Positions 34,650-47,000 of a DNA stretch of 64,000 nucleotides are shown piece after piece; within the stretch, counting starts at the first letter, position 1; every line of letters begins with the position of its first letter. This DNA comes from Asterias rubens (lineage: Eukaryota; Echinodermata; Asteroidea; Forcipulatida; Asteriidae): positions 868,001-932,000 of the forward strand of contig NC_047063.1 in NCBI RefSeq assembly GCF_902459465.1, in the 5' to 3' direction. The translations under genes were made by a program, and so were the position numbers. The notes beneath the pieces are model-generated. The model was given only the letters and a program-made list of their open reading frames with translations, ran no database searches and was not told the origin of the DNA.

Positions 34650-37600
34650 ATGGCGTCACTTCCTGCTGACATATCCACGCACAACGAAGCACACAGCACA
34701 ATGGTCGCATCCCCAGACCAAGACGCAGCAGGAGATGCACCCAACACCGCCTCATCGCTACTCAGCCTACCGACTAAACCACCATGTGGGGACTTCACAA
34801 ATGAAACAGAACAACCTGATGGCACGCGCAACGCCCAGAACCTGGACCATGGATGGGCGTGGCTGGTCATGGTATCCGCCCTTTTTACTCACATCTTAAC
34901 ATTTGGAATGTCTTATGCAACCGTTGGGACATTCTACGTGGAGTTTCTGACAGAGTTTCAGCAAAGCAATGCAGCCACTTCCTGGACTGGATCAATCATG
35001 CTTGGAATGATGTTATGCTCTGGTAAGGGGGGGGGAGGGCACTGTAGTTCCCGTTAAGACCATTTGTAAACAGTTTGCGCTCGTGAAGAAGTCAAATAGT
35101 TTTGAAATCACTGAATATACCTCAAAAAAACTCATACACCCTTACATATTCGTAAAAAGTCAAGATTTTAAATGGGGGCTTACGGCTGGGGGTGTGGACA
35201 TCAACTGCGTGGGACTACACATTTTTTTTCTTCTTCTGGGGCACTTTCTAATCAACATATTTTTTGGTGTTTTCATGTTTAATAATTTGCAGGTCCAGCA
35301 ATAAGCCTTTTCATTGATAAATGTGGCGCATGCACAGTGGCTGTAGCGGGTGGAGCTATCGCATCGGCTGGATTGTTCCTAAGCTCCATGGCAACGAGCA
35401 TCATCTTCCTCTACTTCTCATTTGGTGTTGTCACTGGTAGAACGTTTACTTCTTTCTTGCAGTAAACAATCACAGACAATCTTTCCCATGTCCCTTTAAG
35501 GCAGGGTATACCTTTGGCAATTACTCCCAATAATATAACGACCATAAAAAGTTAATTGGTAGAAAGCTCTCCTGCAACATTTTGAAAACACAATTCCCAT
35601 CGAAAGAATGTGGTTGTTCATAGAGAAAGGGATTCAAAAATAACTGTTTCAAACTGAGAACCGCTGCAGAATCTCAGTGATATCTCTAAAAAAGATACCA
35701 CCTTTTAAATGTTTTACTTTATTTTATCATAATCGTCTTCAGTTTAACCAATCAAACGGTTATAAAAAGTATAACAAATTAAGTCCAAAGAATGAATAGC
35801 TACATACAAGAAAATTGAACAAAAAGTGGTAACACAATTGCTATCATCAAAATTGTCTGCCAAGCCAGACCAAAAGTTGATCAAATTGTCTTGTTTTGCC
35901 TCTGTCCCAAATTACACTTCTGAAGAATCCAAGCTGCAAAATGGCAAGTACTACCATTATTACGTAGAAGGCTCTAGATCGCGAGATCCTACATCTACAC
36001 AAGGACAAACAGATCAACCGCATACATATGATAAAACTCAGGATTTTGGTTTTCTGTGTTTTGTTTTTCTAGGCTTAGGTCTTGGCATGAGCTATCTCCC
36101 ATGCATCGTCATGCTAGGAAAGTTCTTCGAGCGTAGACGGGCTTTTGCTGCTGGTATTGCAGCTTCTGGGTCCGGCCTGGGGACCTTCATCTTTGCTCCA
36201 TTTGACCAATTCCTACTGGCTACTCTCGGCTGGCGACAGTCCTTCGTAGTTCTTGGATGTGTAGAACTGACCTTATGTCTGTGTGGTGCTACTTACTTAG
36301 AGAGCAAGATCCCTGTTCGGAGTGAAGGGTTGGAAGGTCGGGAAGACAACGAGGAGAGACTTAATATAGCGTCTCTGCCGCAGACGCCATCTTTGGTAGT
36401 TATCAGGCAATCTACTGGAGTCAAGCCGAGTGTGGATAACCTGAATTCCATCCGCAGTGCCCTTGATGCAATATCAGCCCGGAATACTCCCGTGGGAAGC
36501 TGGAAGCAGAGCATCGGCGTGAAGATGCGGGGAAGTGTTTTCTTGCAATCACCTATAAACTCCCCGCTACCCTCCTCGCCTATTCCACTTGACGGTTTCT
36601 TCGGTCTAGCATCCCCTATAAACATCACAAGAGGGGCATCCTTCAATCCATCTTTGGACGACTCAAGCAGCCAAGTTCAGCCACCGGTGTCTGGGATAAG
36701 CGTGCCGACCATTGAGATCACACATGCATCAACTCCTCCATCGTCGAACTTAACTTCAACATACCAAGCTTCAGAAGGGTTAGGGGAACTAACATTTGGC
36801 AGCTGGCAGCAGAGTGTTAACGCTAGAGCAGTACTCAGCAATTTCTTACAGTCTCCGGCTCTTTCACCGATTCCCGATTCCCCTTTGACTTTAGACAACA
36901 TCTCAAAGTTATCTGTTCCATCCAATCAGGACTTATCGCTGGACCGGTCGACACAGGAATCTTACAACAATATTACATCAACGACACTCGATCCAGTTCT
37001 AGAAGAATCAAGACTGTGTCCTCGACTTGACGATATCGTACAACAAAGATGTCCGACTTCAGGCGATGACGAAAGTGTAAAGTATGATCTCGACGGGGAA
37101 GGTCAGAAATCTGAGGAGTACCCCCGCAGAAAGCGTGACAGTCCGCTAGTAACCATCTATAGGTTGTTTCACAATAGGTTCTTCGTACTGTTCAGCATCT
37201 CAGGATTCGTCTTGTGCATTGGATACCAGCTGCCATACATGTACTTCAAGGCCTTTGCTCTTTCCCTAGGTATAGATGAAGACAGTTGGGCATTAATCAT
37301 GGCCTGTATGGGGATCACAGATATGCTTGGGAGACTCATTGTGGGTTTCATCTTCGACCGTGCCATGTGCGTCTCCCATCGGTTGGTTGGCTACACGTTA
37401 TCACTCTTCTTATCTGGAGCGCTTCTACTCCTCATGTCGACTGCTTCAACGTATCCAACCTTAGCAATGGCAGCTACAAGCTACACGTTGATTGCTGGGT
37501 CCACTGATCCCCTTGTGCCGGCACTTCTTGTGGAGTATGTTGGACTGGATTCACTGTGCTACTCTTTCGGCTTTCTGATTGAGATGCAAGGGATTGGATT

Positions 37601-38165
37601 TCTCCTGGGCCCGCCTCTAGCGGGTAAGTGTCTATTGTTTACTCACAATCCCAGTCCCAGAATTTTTGACTTAATACAGAAAACACAATAAAGTATTCAG
37701 TATCAAACAGAATTTCCACAAAGAAAGTAACATAGGGCAACAGAGATATTTCTCAAAATAATTGTAAGACAACAGAACAATTATTGGCCATTCATTTCAA
37801 AAGCTTTTGAAGTTATTAGTTTGTGGTGTTTTCCTTTAAATCTGTCTGGACGAAAACAGCTTCACGAGATGAATGTACGCTTACAGTAATGTCCCAATAG
37901 TCTGGACTCAACTCAGTCCAGAGTCTAGGCACTATAAGTTTGCCTAGTTCTGTGCCATTTACTTCATGGAATTGTTTTTTCTTTTCTGACAGGTATTGTG
38001 TATGCGTACATCGGGGATTACTCGGCAGTCTTCATTGTTGGTGCCCTCGCTTTCATAGTCAGCGGAGTTATCATTCTACTAGAACCAATTTGTGCACAAT
38101 GCCAGAAATGGACCCGGAGTTCAGCATCACGTTCTGAAATAATCGGCGCCAATACAACAGCATAA
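34650..38165 (+). CDS. SLC16 (monocarboxylate transporter) family protein with enlarged loop
   Basis: Major-facilitator plasma-membrane transporter of the SLC16 group; substrate not deducible. Exons 34650-35022, 35293-35436, 36073-37623, 37993-38165; phases close to 746 residues against about 430-550 usually. The family signature DHGWAW opens TM1 at 66-71. The second conserved block GKFFERRRAFAAGIAASGSG starts at 189, at the TM4-TM5 region. TM7 starts near residue 540 (FFVLFSISGFVLCIGY). The extra length is the cytoplasmic loop between TM6 and TM7, about residues 249-537. It contains two copies, about 315-347 and 416-448, of an SW(K/Q)QS...FLQSP..SP.P.SP..LD unit. The start is the first ATG of a Met-Ala-Ser-Leu frame (AAACATGG context). 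Two AATAAA signals sit at 38857 and 38872. Family firm; subfamily not assigned. Confidence 0.88.
35503..35730 (+). mobile_element. MITE fragment (family D) in SLC16 intron
   Basis: Starts TTTAAGGCAGGGTATACCTT, similar to the termini of the element at 42.2-42.57 kb. The right end is not clear. Confidence 0.5.
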
Positions 38166-39452
38166 GGCCCAGCTGATAAGGCCAACCACTACAGGTACTC
38201 ACTGACTTGGGTATTCTACAATGTGGGCCTATGACATTTTACCTTCACCTGCATTATCAATTTAACTTCCGTTGAGTTATCTCTTAAGCTAGTTTTGTAC
38301 ATTTTACAGAACCTCCCTTACAGAGCAACTTCTTTAGTGGGTCTTAATCTCAACCAAGAAGTTGCTATTTGATAACAATATTGGTCTTTTTACCCCAAAG
38401 AGGCTTGTTTACATTTCACAGAGCTCCCAAATATACTTAATCGAATACAGGGCAATGTCTCTAGTAGGTATAATTTATATTGGGTTTTTGTTAGTGGCTA
38501 GGGAGAGTAGGGGCACACTCATTTTATGTTATGAAGCTTAAATCTACATGCATTGTATACACACTCTCCTTATTTACATTTCCAAAAGCCTCATTGACAG
38601 AGACATTTCTTTGTTTTACCTTTGAGAGTTTTAACTCCCCCACCAATACCACTTCAACAAAAGCAGTACTTGCTCATGCTTAAACGATAATTATTGAATG
38701 CAAGAAAAAAATGCAAAAAACATATCCAAGTGTATTTTAACAAAATTACGTACATTTATTTCAAATAGAAAATAAGGAAACTAAATAGTTGTATGATATG
38801 AACATTGTGAAATAATGGTACTGTACCAGTGTCCATAAAATTACATAAATGTGAAGAATAAAATGTTTAAAAATAAAGCTGAAGTGAGCTTTTCAAATCA
38901 ACAATAATATAAATCAACATTTTATAAGTTCATTTAGAGATTTCAAAACCAACGAAGTGCCTTCACCTGTTGAGTCTTTGTGGGCAACTTTGCAAAACAA
39001 AACCCAAAGTCCACAGATAAATGTTCAGGTAGTGGGTACTTTTAGGCCAAGCTTTTCTTTGTTGGCGATGAACAAGTTATAAAGAAATCTAGCGGTCCAC
39101 TTGTCTATGACATTCAGATTTCTGAGAAATTGTACTAAAAAAAGGATGCAATAATAACAAGAGAATACAATAAATTTGTGTAAAGAAGGGAATATCTCTT
39201 GAATAAATTCAACAGAAGTACAGAATGTTCCTGTCACTCCAATTTCTTGTCAACAGTCATTCAAAATGCAAATCAATATTAGAAAGGAGTGTTTACAAGT
39301 TGGTATTGCAATGGATTTTAAATAAATAGCACATAAACCCTCCAATAAAATTCTAAAATAGAGCATTCAACCGAAGTCACACAACAGATTGCATGTTTTC
39401 AACTTCGGTCGAGAATGTACAACTGAAGTACTTCACAATGCTATACTTTGTG

Positions 39453-39694
39453 TAGTCTTGGTGCAAGAGGTTGTTGTTAGTTATGCTATCGCAGGCCTCC
39501 GATCCGCGGCGCGCACACTACCATCCAACAATAACTGGCGCTGTTGGTAAACTTCCAGATCCCCTTTACACATCGCACTGACGGATTTCGCGGCTTCCAG
39601 AGGACGCCCTCTATCAGCAGTATAGTCGAGACGTGTGTGTAGTTTTGAGTGTATGGTTTTACCAACTCAACAAGAACGTCTTGCACCAAGACTA
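39453..39694. mobile_element. 242-bp MITE with 9-bp target duplication
   Basis: Inverted ends start TAGTCTTGGTGCAAGA and stay alignable for about 30 bp. Perfect flanking duplication TACTTTGTG at 39444-39452 and 39695-39703. A 9-bp duplication points to a Mutator-like element (family rule; inference). No coding capacity. Confidence 0.85.
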
Positions 39695-40242
39695 TACTTT
39701 GTGTGAAACCAAGCCCATCATAATAAGGGTCGAAAAGTAAATTCTTTTAATAATATGCAAATTGACTGATTTGCATAGGTCAATCTACAGTTTCAATCAT
39801 GTGATCTACACTCATTCAAACATCTCCAATTGGAATTTGATCACACTTCTGTGAAAAGAAAACACAAATATTCCCAGAAACGTAACAACTAATTCTGGCA
39901 TAGTTTTCATTCATACTCGGTCCGTTTACAATTTGGCTGACACAACAGCAACCATTCATCGGTCCGGGATTTTCTCAAATTTTCTCTCCCTTCCAAGCTC
40001 AATAGCTTTGGTTTTCAGACATAGACCTCTATCATGCTGCAACCATCTTGATTCTCTCCCATTCAAATCAATGTAACCAAACCGAGGCTGGCAGTGCCAA
40101 TAGTCTGGTTCCTTTTTGTACAACGAGTATTTGCATCTATTACTGCTGTTGGATACAGGGAACATGACCAAGATGGTGGCAGAATGCTAAAGGTCTATAC
40201 ACAGGGATGGGTGCCACCATTGGCTGTTCACTCTGCTGAATC

Positions 40243-43200
40243 TTAGCTTGTTGAGGGTCCAGCTTCCTCATGAGCTTGGTGTACACCCAGCTTGGACATT
40301 GAGATCCTTTCTATATCATCCAGACTGAGATTTGCAATGGTTGTTGAGAATTCCTGGTGGGATAATCAAGCAACAAAATCACAGAATAAGTTTCATATAA
40401 TTACTCCAAAACTTAAACTACACACAGACGAAGCCACCTTGTTACAAAGACCAACAAGTCATACAGTACATCAGAATTTCCAGTCAGGCATTTGCAAATT
40501 ATTGGAATTGCATCTGTTTATTAAAAAAAATAGATGGGTGTTGAAGACATGTATTTGTGGTTTTACTTCATAAATACTGACAAAATGTTCAACAGTTTAA
40601 GAGTTGGACCATGCACACTTTGTGCCTGATCTGATTATACTTGACACTAGTGGGTTAGCTTCTGAATGTCAAGGCGTGATATCATCATACCTTGACTACA
40701 GACAGTTTCCAAAAATGTCAAACATTGTCATTTTTGACAAAGTAGTAATTTGCAGCTTAAAATATGCGGTATTAAATACAGGGCACAGTGTTAAACACAC
40801 CCTTGGTAATACATTGCTTGTTTAAAGAAAAAATAATGAGCCCTTAGATCAATGCCCTCTGGGTATAAAGTGCTAAGTAAGAGTTACATTATTTATGGAT
40901 ACAAGGGGTTGTTAGTTGAATATACAAAGTTTCTACTAACTTGTGGTTTTGTAAGTGGTAATCTGTAACTGCAAGTTTAGGTTACTGTCATCATTTCGGT
41001 GTTCAAGTTGTTAAACAAAATTATTGAAAATCAAACTTGTTCAAGATGCGAACCTTTTTAAACTGTTCTAAGACTTTCTCTGCATCCGATGAAGTAAAGT
41101 GTCTATGTAGGAGGGTCTTTAAGGCATCCCATAATGCAGTTCCACCTCCTATTCGTGAGGTACTTGTTAGATCTAACGATACTTCTGGCCTTCGTATGAC
41201 AAGATGGATTTTTGTATCTGGACCAATATTGTAATCACCTAAACATTGGCCATCTGTATAAAGAAAACAAATTCAATTAAATGTTAATAAAACCTATCCA
41301 AATATTGTCGTCAATTCCTCATGTCAGTACAAAAGCTTTGCATCCCCTGAAATAGCACTTTTACACATTACGCACAGGTTTGATGTCAAAACGATGTATC
41401 TTTGTTCAAATTAGCCCAGATGTACACAGAAAACAAGTATGCATCGAGATATAACGTTTCTGCAGAGTAGTACAATATTAAAGGCATACTGAGACAATTT
41501 ACTGGCCCTCCAACCCTCCATAGTTGTTATACTGAGGGCCTCTATGGTTTATTAAAGACACTGGACACTATTGGTAATTGCTCAAAATAATTGTTAGCAT
41601 AAAAACTTACTTCTTGGCGATCAATGGAGAGATGTTGATTGTATAAATCATTGTGAGAAACGGCTCCCTCTGAAGTAACATTGTTTTCAAGAAAGAAGTT
41701 ATTGCTCACTAAAATATTTTAATTTGATTTCAAGACCTCAGAATTTGATTTTGAGGTCTCAAATTCAAGCATCTGAAAGTGAAAGCACACAACTTTGTGT
41801 GACAAGGGTGTTTTTTCTTCCATTATCTCGCAACTTTGACAACCAATTGAGATAAATTTTCACAGGTTTGTTATTTTGCGCATATGTTGAGATACACCAA
41901 GTGAGAACTAACAATTACCGAATGTATCCATTATCTTTAAAAAGCAATATTTTTTTCTGATCACCATCGGCAAGACATCAACAAGTAAATTAACTACTCT
42001 TCAAGTAAGGAAACTACTACTACATGTTAGTACCTGACAATGTTTTTCCTTTGAAGACGAGTCTCTGTTGATGCACTGGAACATCTAACTCTTTAGCCAC
42101 CATTCGTTTGACGGACAGGATTGGTTCTGATGCTGTTACCTGTAAAACAAACCAATGAATCTTTATACAGTCAATTAAATCAGGTTAAGTATTATGTTAG
42201 TGTTTTATTTTAAAAAGGCAAAGTATATCTTTAGTTTTTGGAACTTTTAATCTTATATGAATGTGTGTACAGTAGGCCTAAAACTAACCAGTACAACTTT
42301 CATTTCAAAAGGTGGTTTTGAGCGTCAAAAATCTAGTGTCCACGCAGGAAGAATACTGAATCAACAATTGCAATACACAATCTGAAAAATATTTCATAGA
42401 TTTAAATTTGTTTCAATCCCTTTTTTGTGAAGTTAACCACATTCCATTAGTAAGATGGGAATCGTTTCTCACAATACTTCAAAAGCTACAGTGCTTCTTA
42501 CTCTATAAGTTTTTAATGATCATTAATATTTGAAGTAATTAGTATTACCAACGATATACCCTACCTATTTATGATAAAGAATGCCCAATATGTAAACATA
42601 AAAAGTTCATTGAGCATGAGGACAACTATGGTGTAGGCCTAGCCTATAATCAAACAAAATGTTTTGCCTCAGTTGTCAGTTGTCGAGGAAGTCAATCAGA
42701 GTTTATGTGTTTTGTGCAAGTGCAAGATGTTAACGTGGATCCTGTTATTTGTAGATCGCACAATTTTAATTATAAATGGAAAACATGAAGAATTTAAGAA
42801 CAGTATTTCAGCTTCGCAAGTTTAATACTGTAGTTTGTAGAACTTAAAGTAGCCTCCATTGCCCCTGGTGCCCTGATCTTGCCCCCCCCTTGGTGCCCCC
42901 TCCCTTTGTGCCCCTTCATCATAAGTTTCCCATGGACTTTTAGAAGTGCCCTTTTCAACATGTAAATCTCTCTCTCAACAAACCCATGAACAAAGATAAA
43001 ATCACAGGCCTGTTCTTAATCTTGTTTGTTATTCTTTCTTAATCTTATTCTCGATCTCTTGACTTAACTTCTTCTTCTTCGTCTTCTTCTTCGTTATTTT
43101 TAGTCTTTATATATTAATTTATACAAATATAAACTATCTTAAAAATTTCATTTATAAAATACTAAATTATAAATAAAATAAGAGTGTTTAATTGTTTACT

Positions 43201-43383
43201 TATCAAACTAAGTTTATATTATTCTAGGTAGGCCTGCTGCATGGAGGAAGGAACTTGATTACCTCCATGATAACAATAAAATTATAGCACAAGCAAGAAG
43301 AATTAAAACCAAAAGCATTTACAACGTACCTCAACACGGCATTCCCTTCCTTGCGTTTGAAGAATCTTCACAATTAAAATCAT
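40243..43383 (-). CDS. UBL4A: Ubiquitin-like protein 4 (UBL4A-like)
   Basis: Component of the BAG6 complex that hands tail-anchored proteins to the GET/TRC pathway in the cytosol. Exons on minus: 43383-43330, 42139-42034, 41253-41054, 40353-40243; phases close to 156 residues (human UBL4A: 157). Residues 1-74 are the ubiquitin-like fold: MILIVKILQTQGREC, then VHQQRLVFKGKTLSDGQCLGDYNIGPD. It lacks a C-terminal Gly-Gly tail, as expected for UBL4. The C-terminal part has LLHRHFTSSDAEKVLEQFKK and LSLDDIERIS, the conserved helix region for BAG6 binding. Reading through the third donor would end in ...VRILNKFDFQ, so the AAG|GTTCGC donor is needed. Divergent from the IL-17R-like gene; convergent with SLC16. 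The unmapped 3' UTR may extend toward 38.75 kb. Confidence 0.9.
41552..41940 (-). mobile_element. TTAA-type MITE, family A, copy 3
   Basis: TTAAAGACACTGGACACTAT on the left; TTAA on the right, with a more diverged terminus. In the UBL4 intron, orientation as at 6.1 kb. Confidence 0.8.
42216..42567. mobile_element. Probable MITE, family D
   Basis: Left AAGGCAAAGTATATC and right complement of GATATACCCTACCT are imperfect inverted termini. Related to the fragment at 35.5 kb. Confidence 0.5.
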
Positions 43384-44027
43384 TTCTGTTTACTTAAATT
43401 CTACGATGCTTGCACTAATGATGAAGGTTACAAATTAAATACAAAATATGATAGTCACTTCCAGTAAACCTTTCTGAGTCTCTGGCCACGAATTAAATCA
43501 TATTGAGATGTGAGAACTTAGGAAGTTATTGACACTTGTTCGTGCATGCTACTGGACTGCAGCATTTGGTCATTCAGCAATCCGCCATGTTTATCATAAA
43601 CTTCACCCTAGTCGCCCACACGATGCGGTAAATATTTTTGCACATTAGACGTGCTGCGCGCTAGTCTTCTGTTCAAGGCAATTATATTATAGTATCGTCG
43701 TCACCGCGACAAATATTTTTAATACAAGTCTACATACGACTTGATTACAAGTCTACATGTTTGTGTATACGTCCGGCGTACGTACGTCGTCGTATGGCTA
43801 TATGGGGGTGTCGGGTGTACTTTCTCATCTCACCACACGAAGCTATGTCATAGAGCTATATGATAAGAGCTATATCATATCGCAAGGTGGCTGCTTGATT
43901 TTGTCCAATTTCACAATAATTTTCTCTGGATAAGTCGGTACAACAACAGACTCTTCTTCCTGAGTCATGATGTGCCAACTTTAGACGTTGACGGCTGAAC
44001 CAAACAGGTTTCTCAATCTCGTTTAAA
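43384..44027. promoter_or_regulatory. Probable bidirectional promoter, UBL4 / IL-17R-like
   Basis: About 644 bp separate the two divergent start codons. The interval is richer in CpG than its surroundings (CGTCGTCACCGCG near 43695; GTACGTACGTCGTCGTATGG near 43775) and has no repeats. Core elements were not identified. Confidence 0.5.
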
Positions 44028-47000
44028 ATGGCTAGTAAATCGTCTGCAGTGACCGCAACATTCCTGCACTCATTGTTCATGCAAAGTCTATTGTTTTCTT
44101 TTGTAAGAAGTGATGAAGCTGCTTGTGCCAACTACTGTCCACCAGTGGTAAGTACATCGTCGTAATAGGATTGTTTGTACATATTCATTGTGTTGTGCTA
44201 CTGCTATATGGCACAATTTCCTAACTAAATAAAGCCTGTATCGAGTTACTGCATAGTCGGGTAGTTAATAGTGAAACAACTTGCTATTGCATTGAGGAAA
44301 AAGGCAAGCACAGCACTGTGAGAGTGTGACTGTAAAAAAAAAGCTGATAAGTGATAACTAGCTAGCCAAAATCCCATCAAGTTTACATTGTTGTATGCAA
44401 CCAAATTTATTCCTCCATGATGCAACTAACTCATTACTGATAGTGATTACTGATAGTGCCTGCCCCTTTTTCTTCTGCTTTAGCAAAGAAATTTGCTGAG
44501 CAGTGTTTTCTAGAAATTGGGCCCTGCCCAAATTACCAATGCATGCCACTGGCTGCACTAAAAAAACAGTTGGCAGTACATTTGGGGGGAGGGGTGTCTA
44601 TCTCGGTAGACTGTGCAAGTCTTGCGCGAACCGGAGCGAGAAAACACGACAGACCAAAAACTTGCATTATATCAAATCAAATCTTTGCTTTAAATTATTC
44701 TAAATACCGAATTTGAACAACAAAAATACTCATTAGAGCTTGTTTAATTTAGTTTTAGCTTTTTAAACATTTATGCAATTAATCGGTTATAGTTTATGTA
44801 TAGACAAAAGGAAAATTCTGGAACAAGGATGTTTATTTGATCTTAATTTTTTTTTAACCCCTGTTTGTGTTATCAAAAGCTGGGTTTTATGCGGACGCAC
44901 AATTTTCGCGAGGGCGTTAGATTAATGTTTGAAGCAGTTTAAAGAGGAAGCTGACGCTTAAATGACCAATGAAAAAGCTGTTCACCCCTCGAAAATAAAA
45001 CAAACGTCTGCGTAAGTTTCGTGATTGGAGATGGGCACCAAAATCTTAATTTTGTCAAGTAACTTGACCTGAGGTCAAGTGTTCATGTCGGTTTTTCTTC
45101 GTTTTTTTTATTGTACTTTTATATTATGTTGTATTACATTTTCAACAACATGTAATTATTAAGGTCATCAGTTACCTTAAAGACAGTGGACACTATTGGT
45201 AATTGTCAAAGACTAGCCTTCACAGTTGGTGTATCTCAACAATGCATAAAATAACAAACCTGTGAAATTTTGAGCTCAATCGGGCATCGAACTTGCGAGA
45301 TAATAATGAAAGAAAAAACACCCAATTGTCAAACGAAGTTGTGTGCTTTCAGATGCTTGATTTCGAGACCTCAAATTCTAAATCTGAGGTCTCGAAATCA
45401 AATTCGTGGAAAATTACTTCTTTCTCTAAAACTATGGCACTTCAGAGCCTTTTCTCGTGATGTTTTATACCATCAACCTCTTCCCACTACTCGTCACCAA
45501 GAAGGTTTTATGCTAATAATTATTTTGAGTAATCACCAATAGTGTCCACTGCCTTTAAACTAAAATAATGGACGAAACAAAATCTCCCCAATGTAAAACT
45601 CCATTAGGTTGGGACCACAATGGTCCCGGAAGTTCAAATATGCATGAGAATTGCGTGAAACTCGCACAGTCTATTGGGAATGGGAATCAGGGATGGGCGT
45701 CTGACAAGGGCCGGGGGGGGGGGGGGGTAACTGCAATAGGACAGTGAGTCAAGGGGGTTCTGAGAGGGGTGGGGCTACTGCATCAAGGGGTTCTGAGAGG
45801 GGTGGGGCTACTGCATCAAAGGGTTCTGAGAGGGGTGGGGCTACTGCATCAAAGGGTTCTGAGAGGGGTGGGGCTACAGTGCATTAGGGGGTTCTGAGAG
45901 GGGTGGGGCTACTGTGCAACAGTGGGTTCTGAGAGGGGTGGGGCTACTGTGCAAGGGGTTCTGAGAGGGGTGGGGCTACTGCATCAAAGGGTTCTGAGAG
46001 GGGTGGGGCTACAGTGCAAGGGGTTCTGAGAGGGGTGGGGCTACTGTGCAACAGTGGGTTCTGAGAGGGGTGGGGCTACTGTGCAAGGGGTTCTGAGAGG
46101 GGTGGGGCTACTGTGCATTAGGGGGTTCTGAGAGGCCCGGGGTTATGTCACTGACACATGCTGACTCAAAAAAAGGCTGTCCTGCAAAGAGGTAAAAATC
46201 ACAATTTTTCTCAAAGTGTTGATTGTAATAACAAAAATTATTCCAAGAGAATGTCAGTGTCACATAAAATGACCAAAACAAAAAATGTCATTTTGGGGAA
46301 TTTTGACGAAAACGTGTATTGCTGTGTCAATGCACTTTGTACTTCCACAGCAGATTGTGGAATTAAAAAACAAATTGTGCATAGTTGTACCATCCCCAGA
46401 AGACATTTTCTTAGCTGCTTATAAGCAGAATGTATTGCTTTTAAACACATTTCTGCTTAGCAAAAGATTGCAAAATTCAGGTCACATGAATGTGACCAGG
46501 TTGGACTCCTCCGTCGCATACCAGGGCTAGTGATGCTATTTTCGCAGGTGTCCCTATAAATTCTTAATCTGATACGAAAGGCCTAATCCCAATTTTGTGG
46601 AGCTTACTACTTTCGTGCTGGCGTTCAGTCAGGATTTCTGAGATATTGACACACAGGGTTATTAGTATTATTTATATTTTGAAAAGGATATCGTTGTCAC
46701 AATAAAAGACTAACATGTGCCTCCCATTTTGCTCAAAACAATTGAAACATTCAAAAAAAAAGTTGAGTTTGAACACTTCTGTTTAGTGCTGATATCAAAG
46801 CTTACATGTAAACCCAGTAGACAAATGAGACACATATATCCTAAGTATTCCTTCGATGCTTAAGTTCAAAATCAAAACACATAAAATGTGTGGGCCTACT
46901 TATTTTGATTCAGATCATCTTTTTCCATTTGACTCTGGTCTTGTAAACACAATATTTGTCCAGTAAAATCTTTGAGCAACAACCCATGTGGTCTTGTGGA

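Noticed and set aside
45740-46137. CRISPR-like array
   Set aside because: Spacers are themselves repeated and too short, and this is animal DNA; it is a minisatellite.
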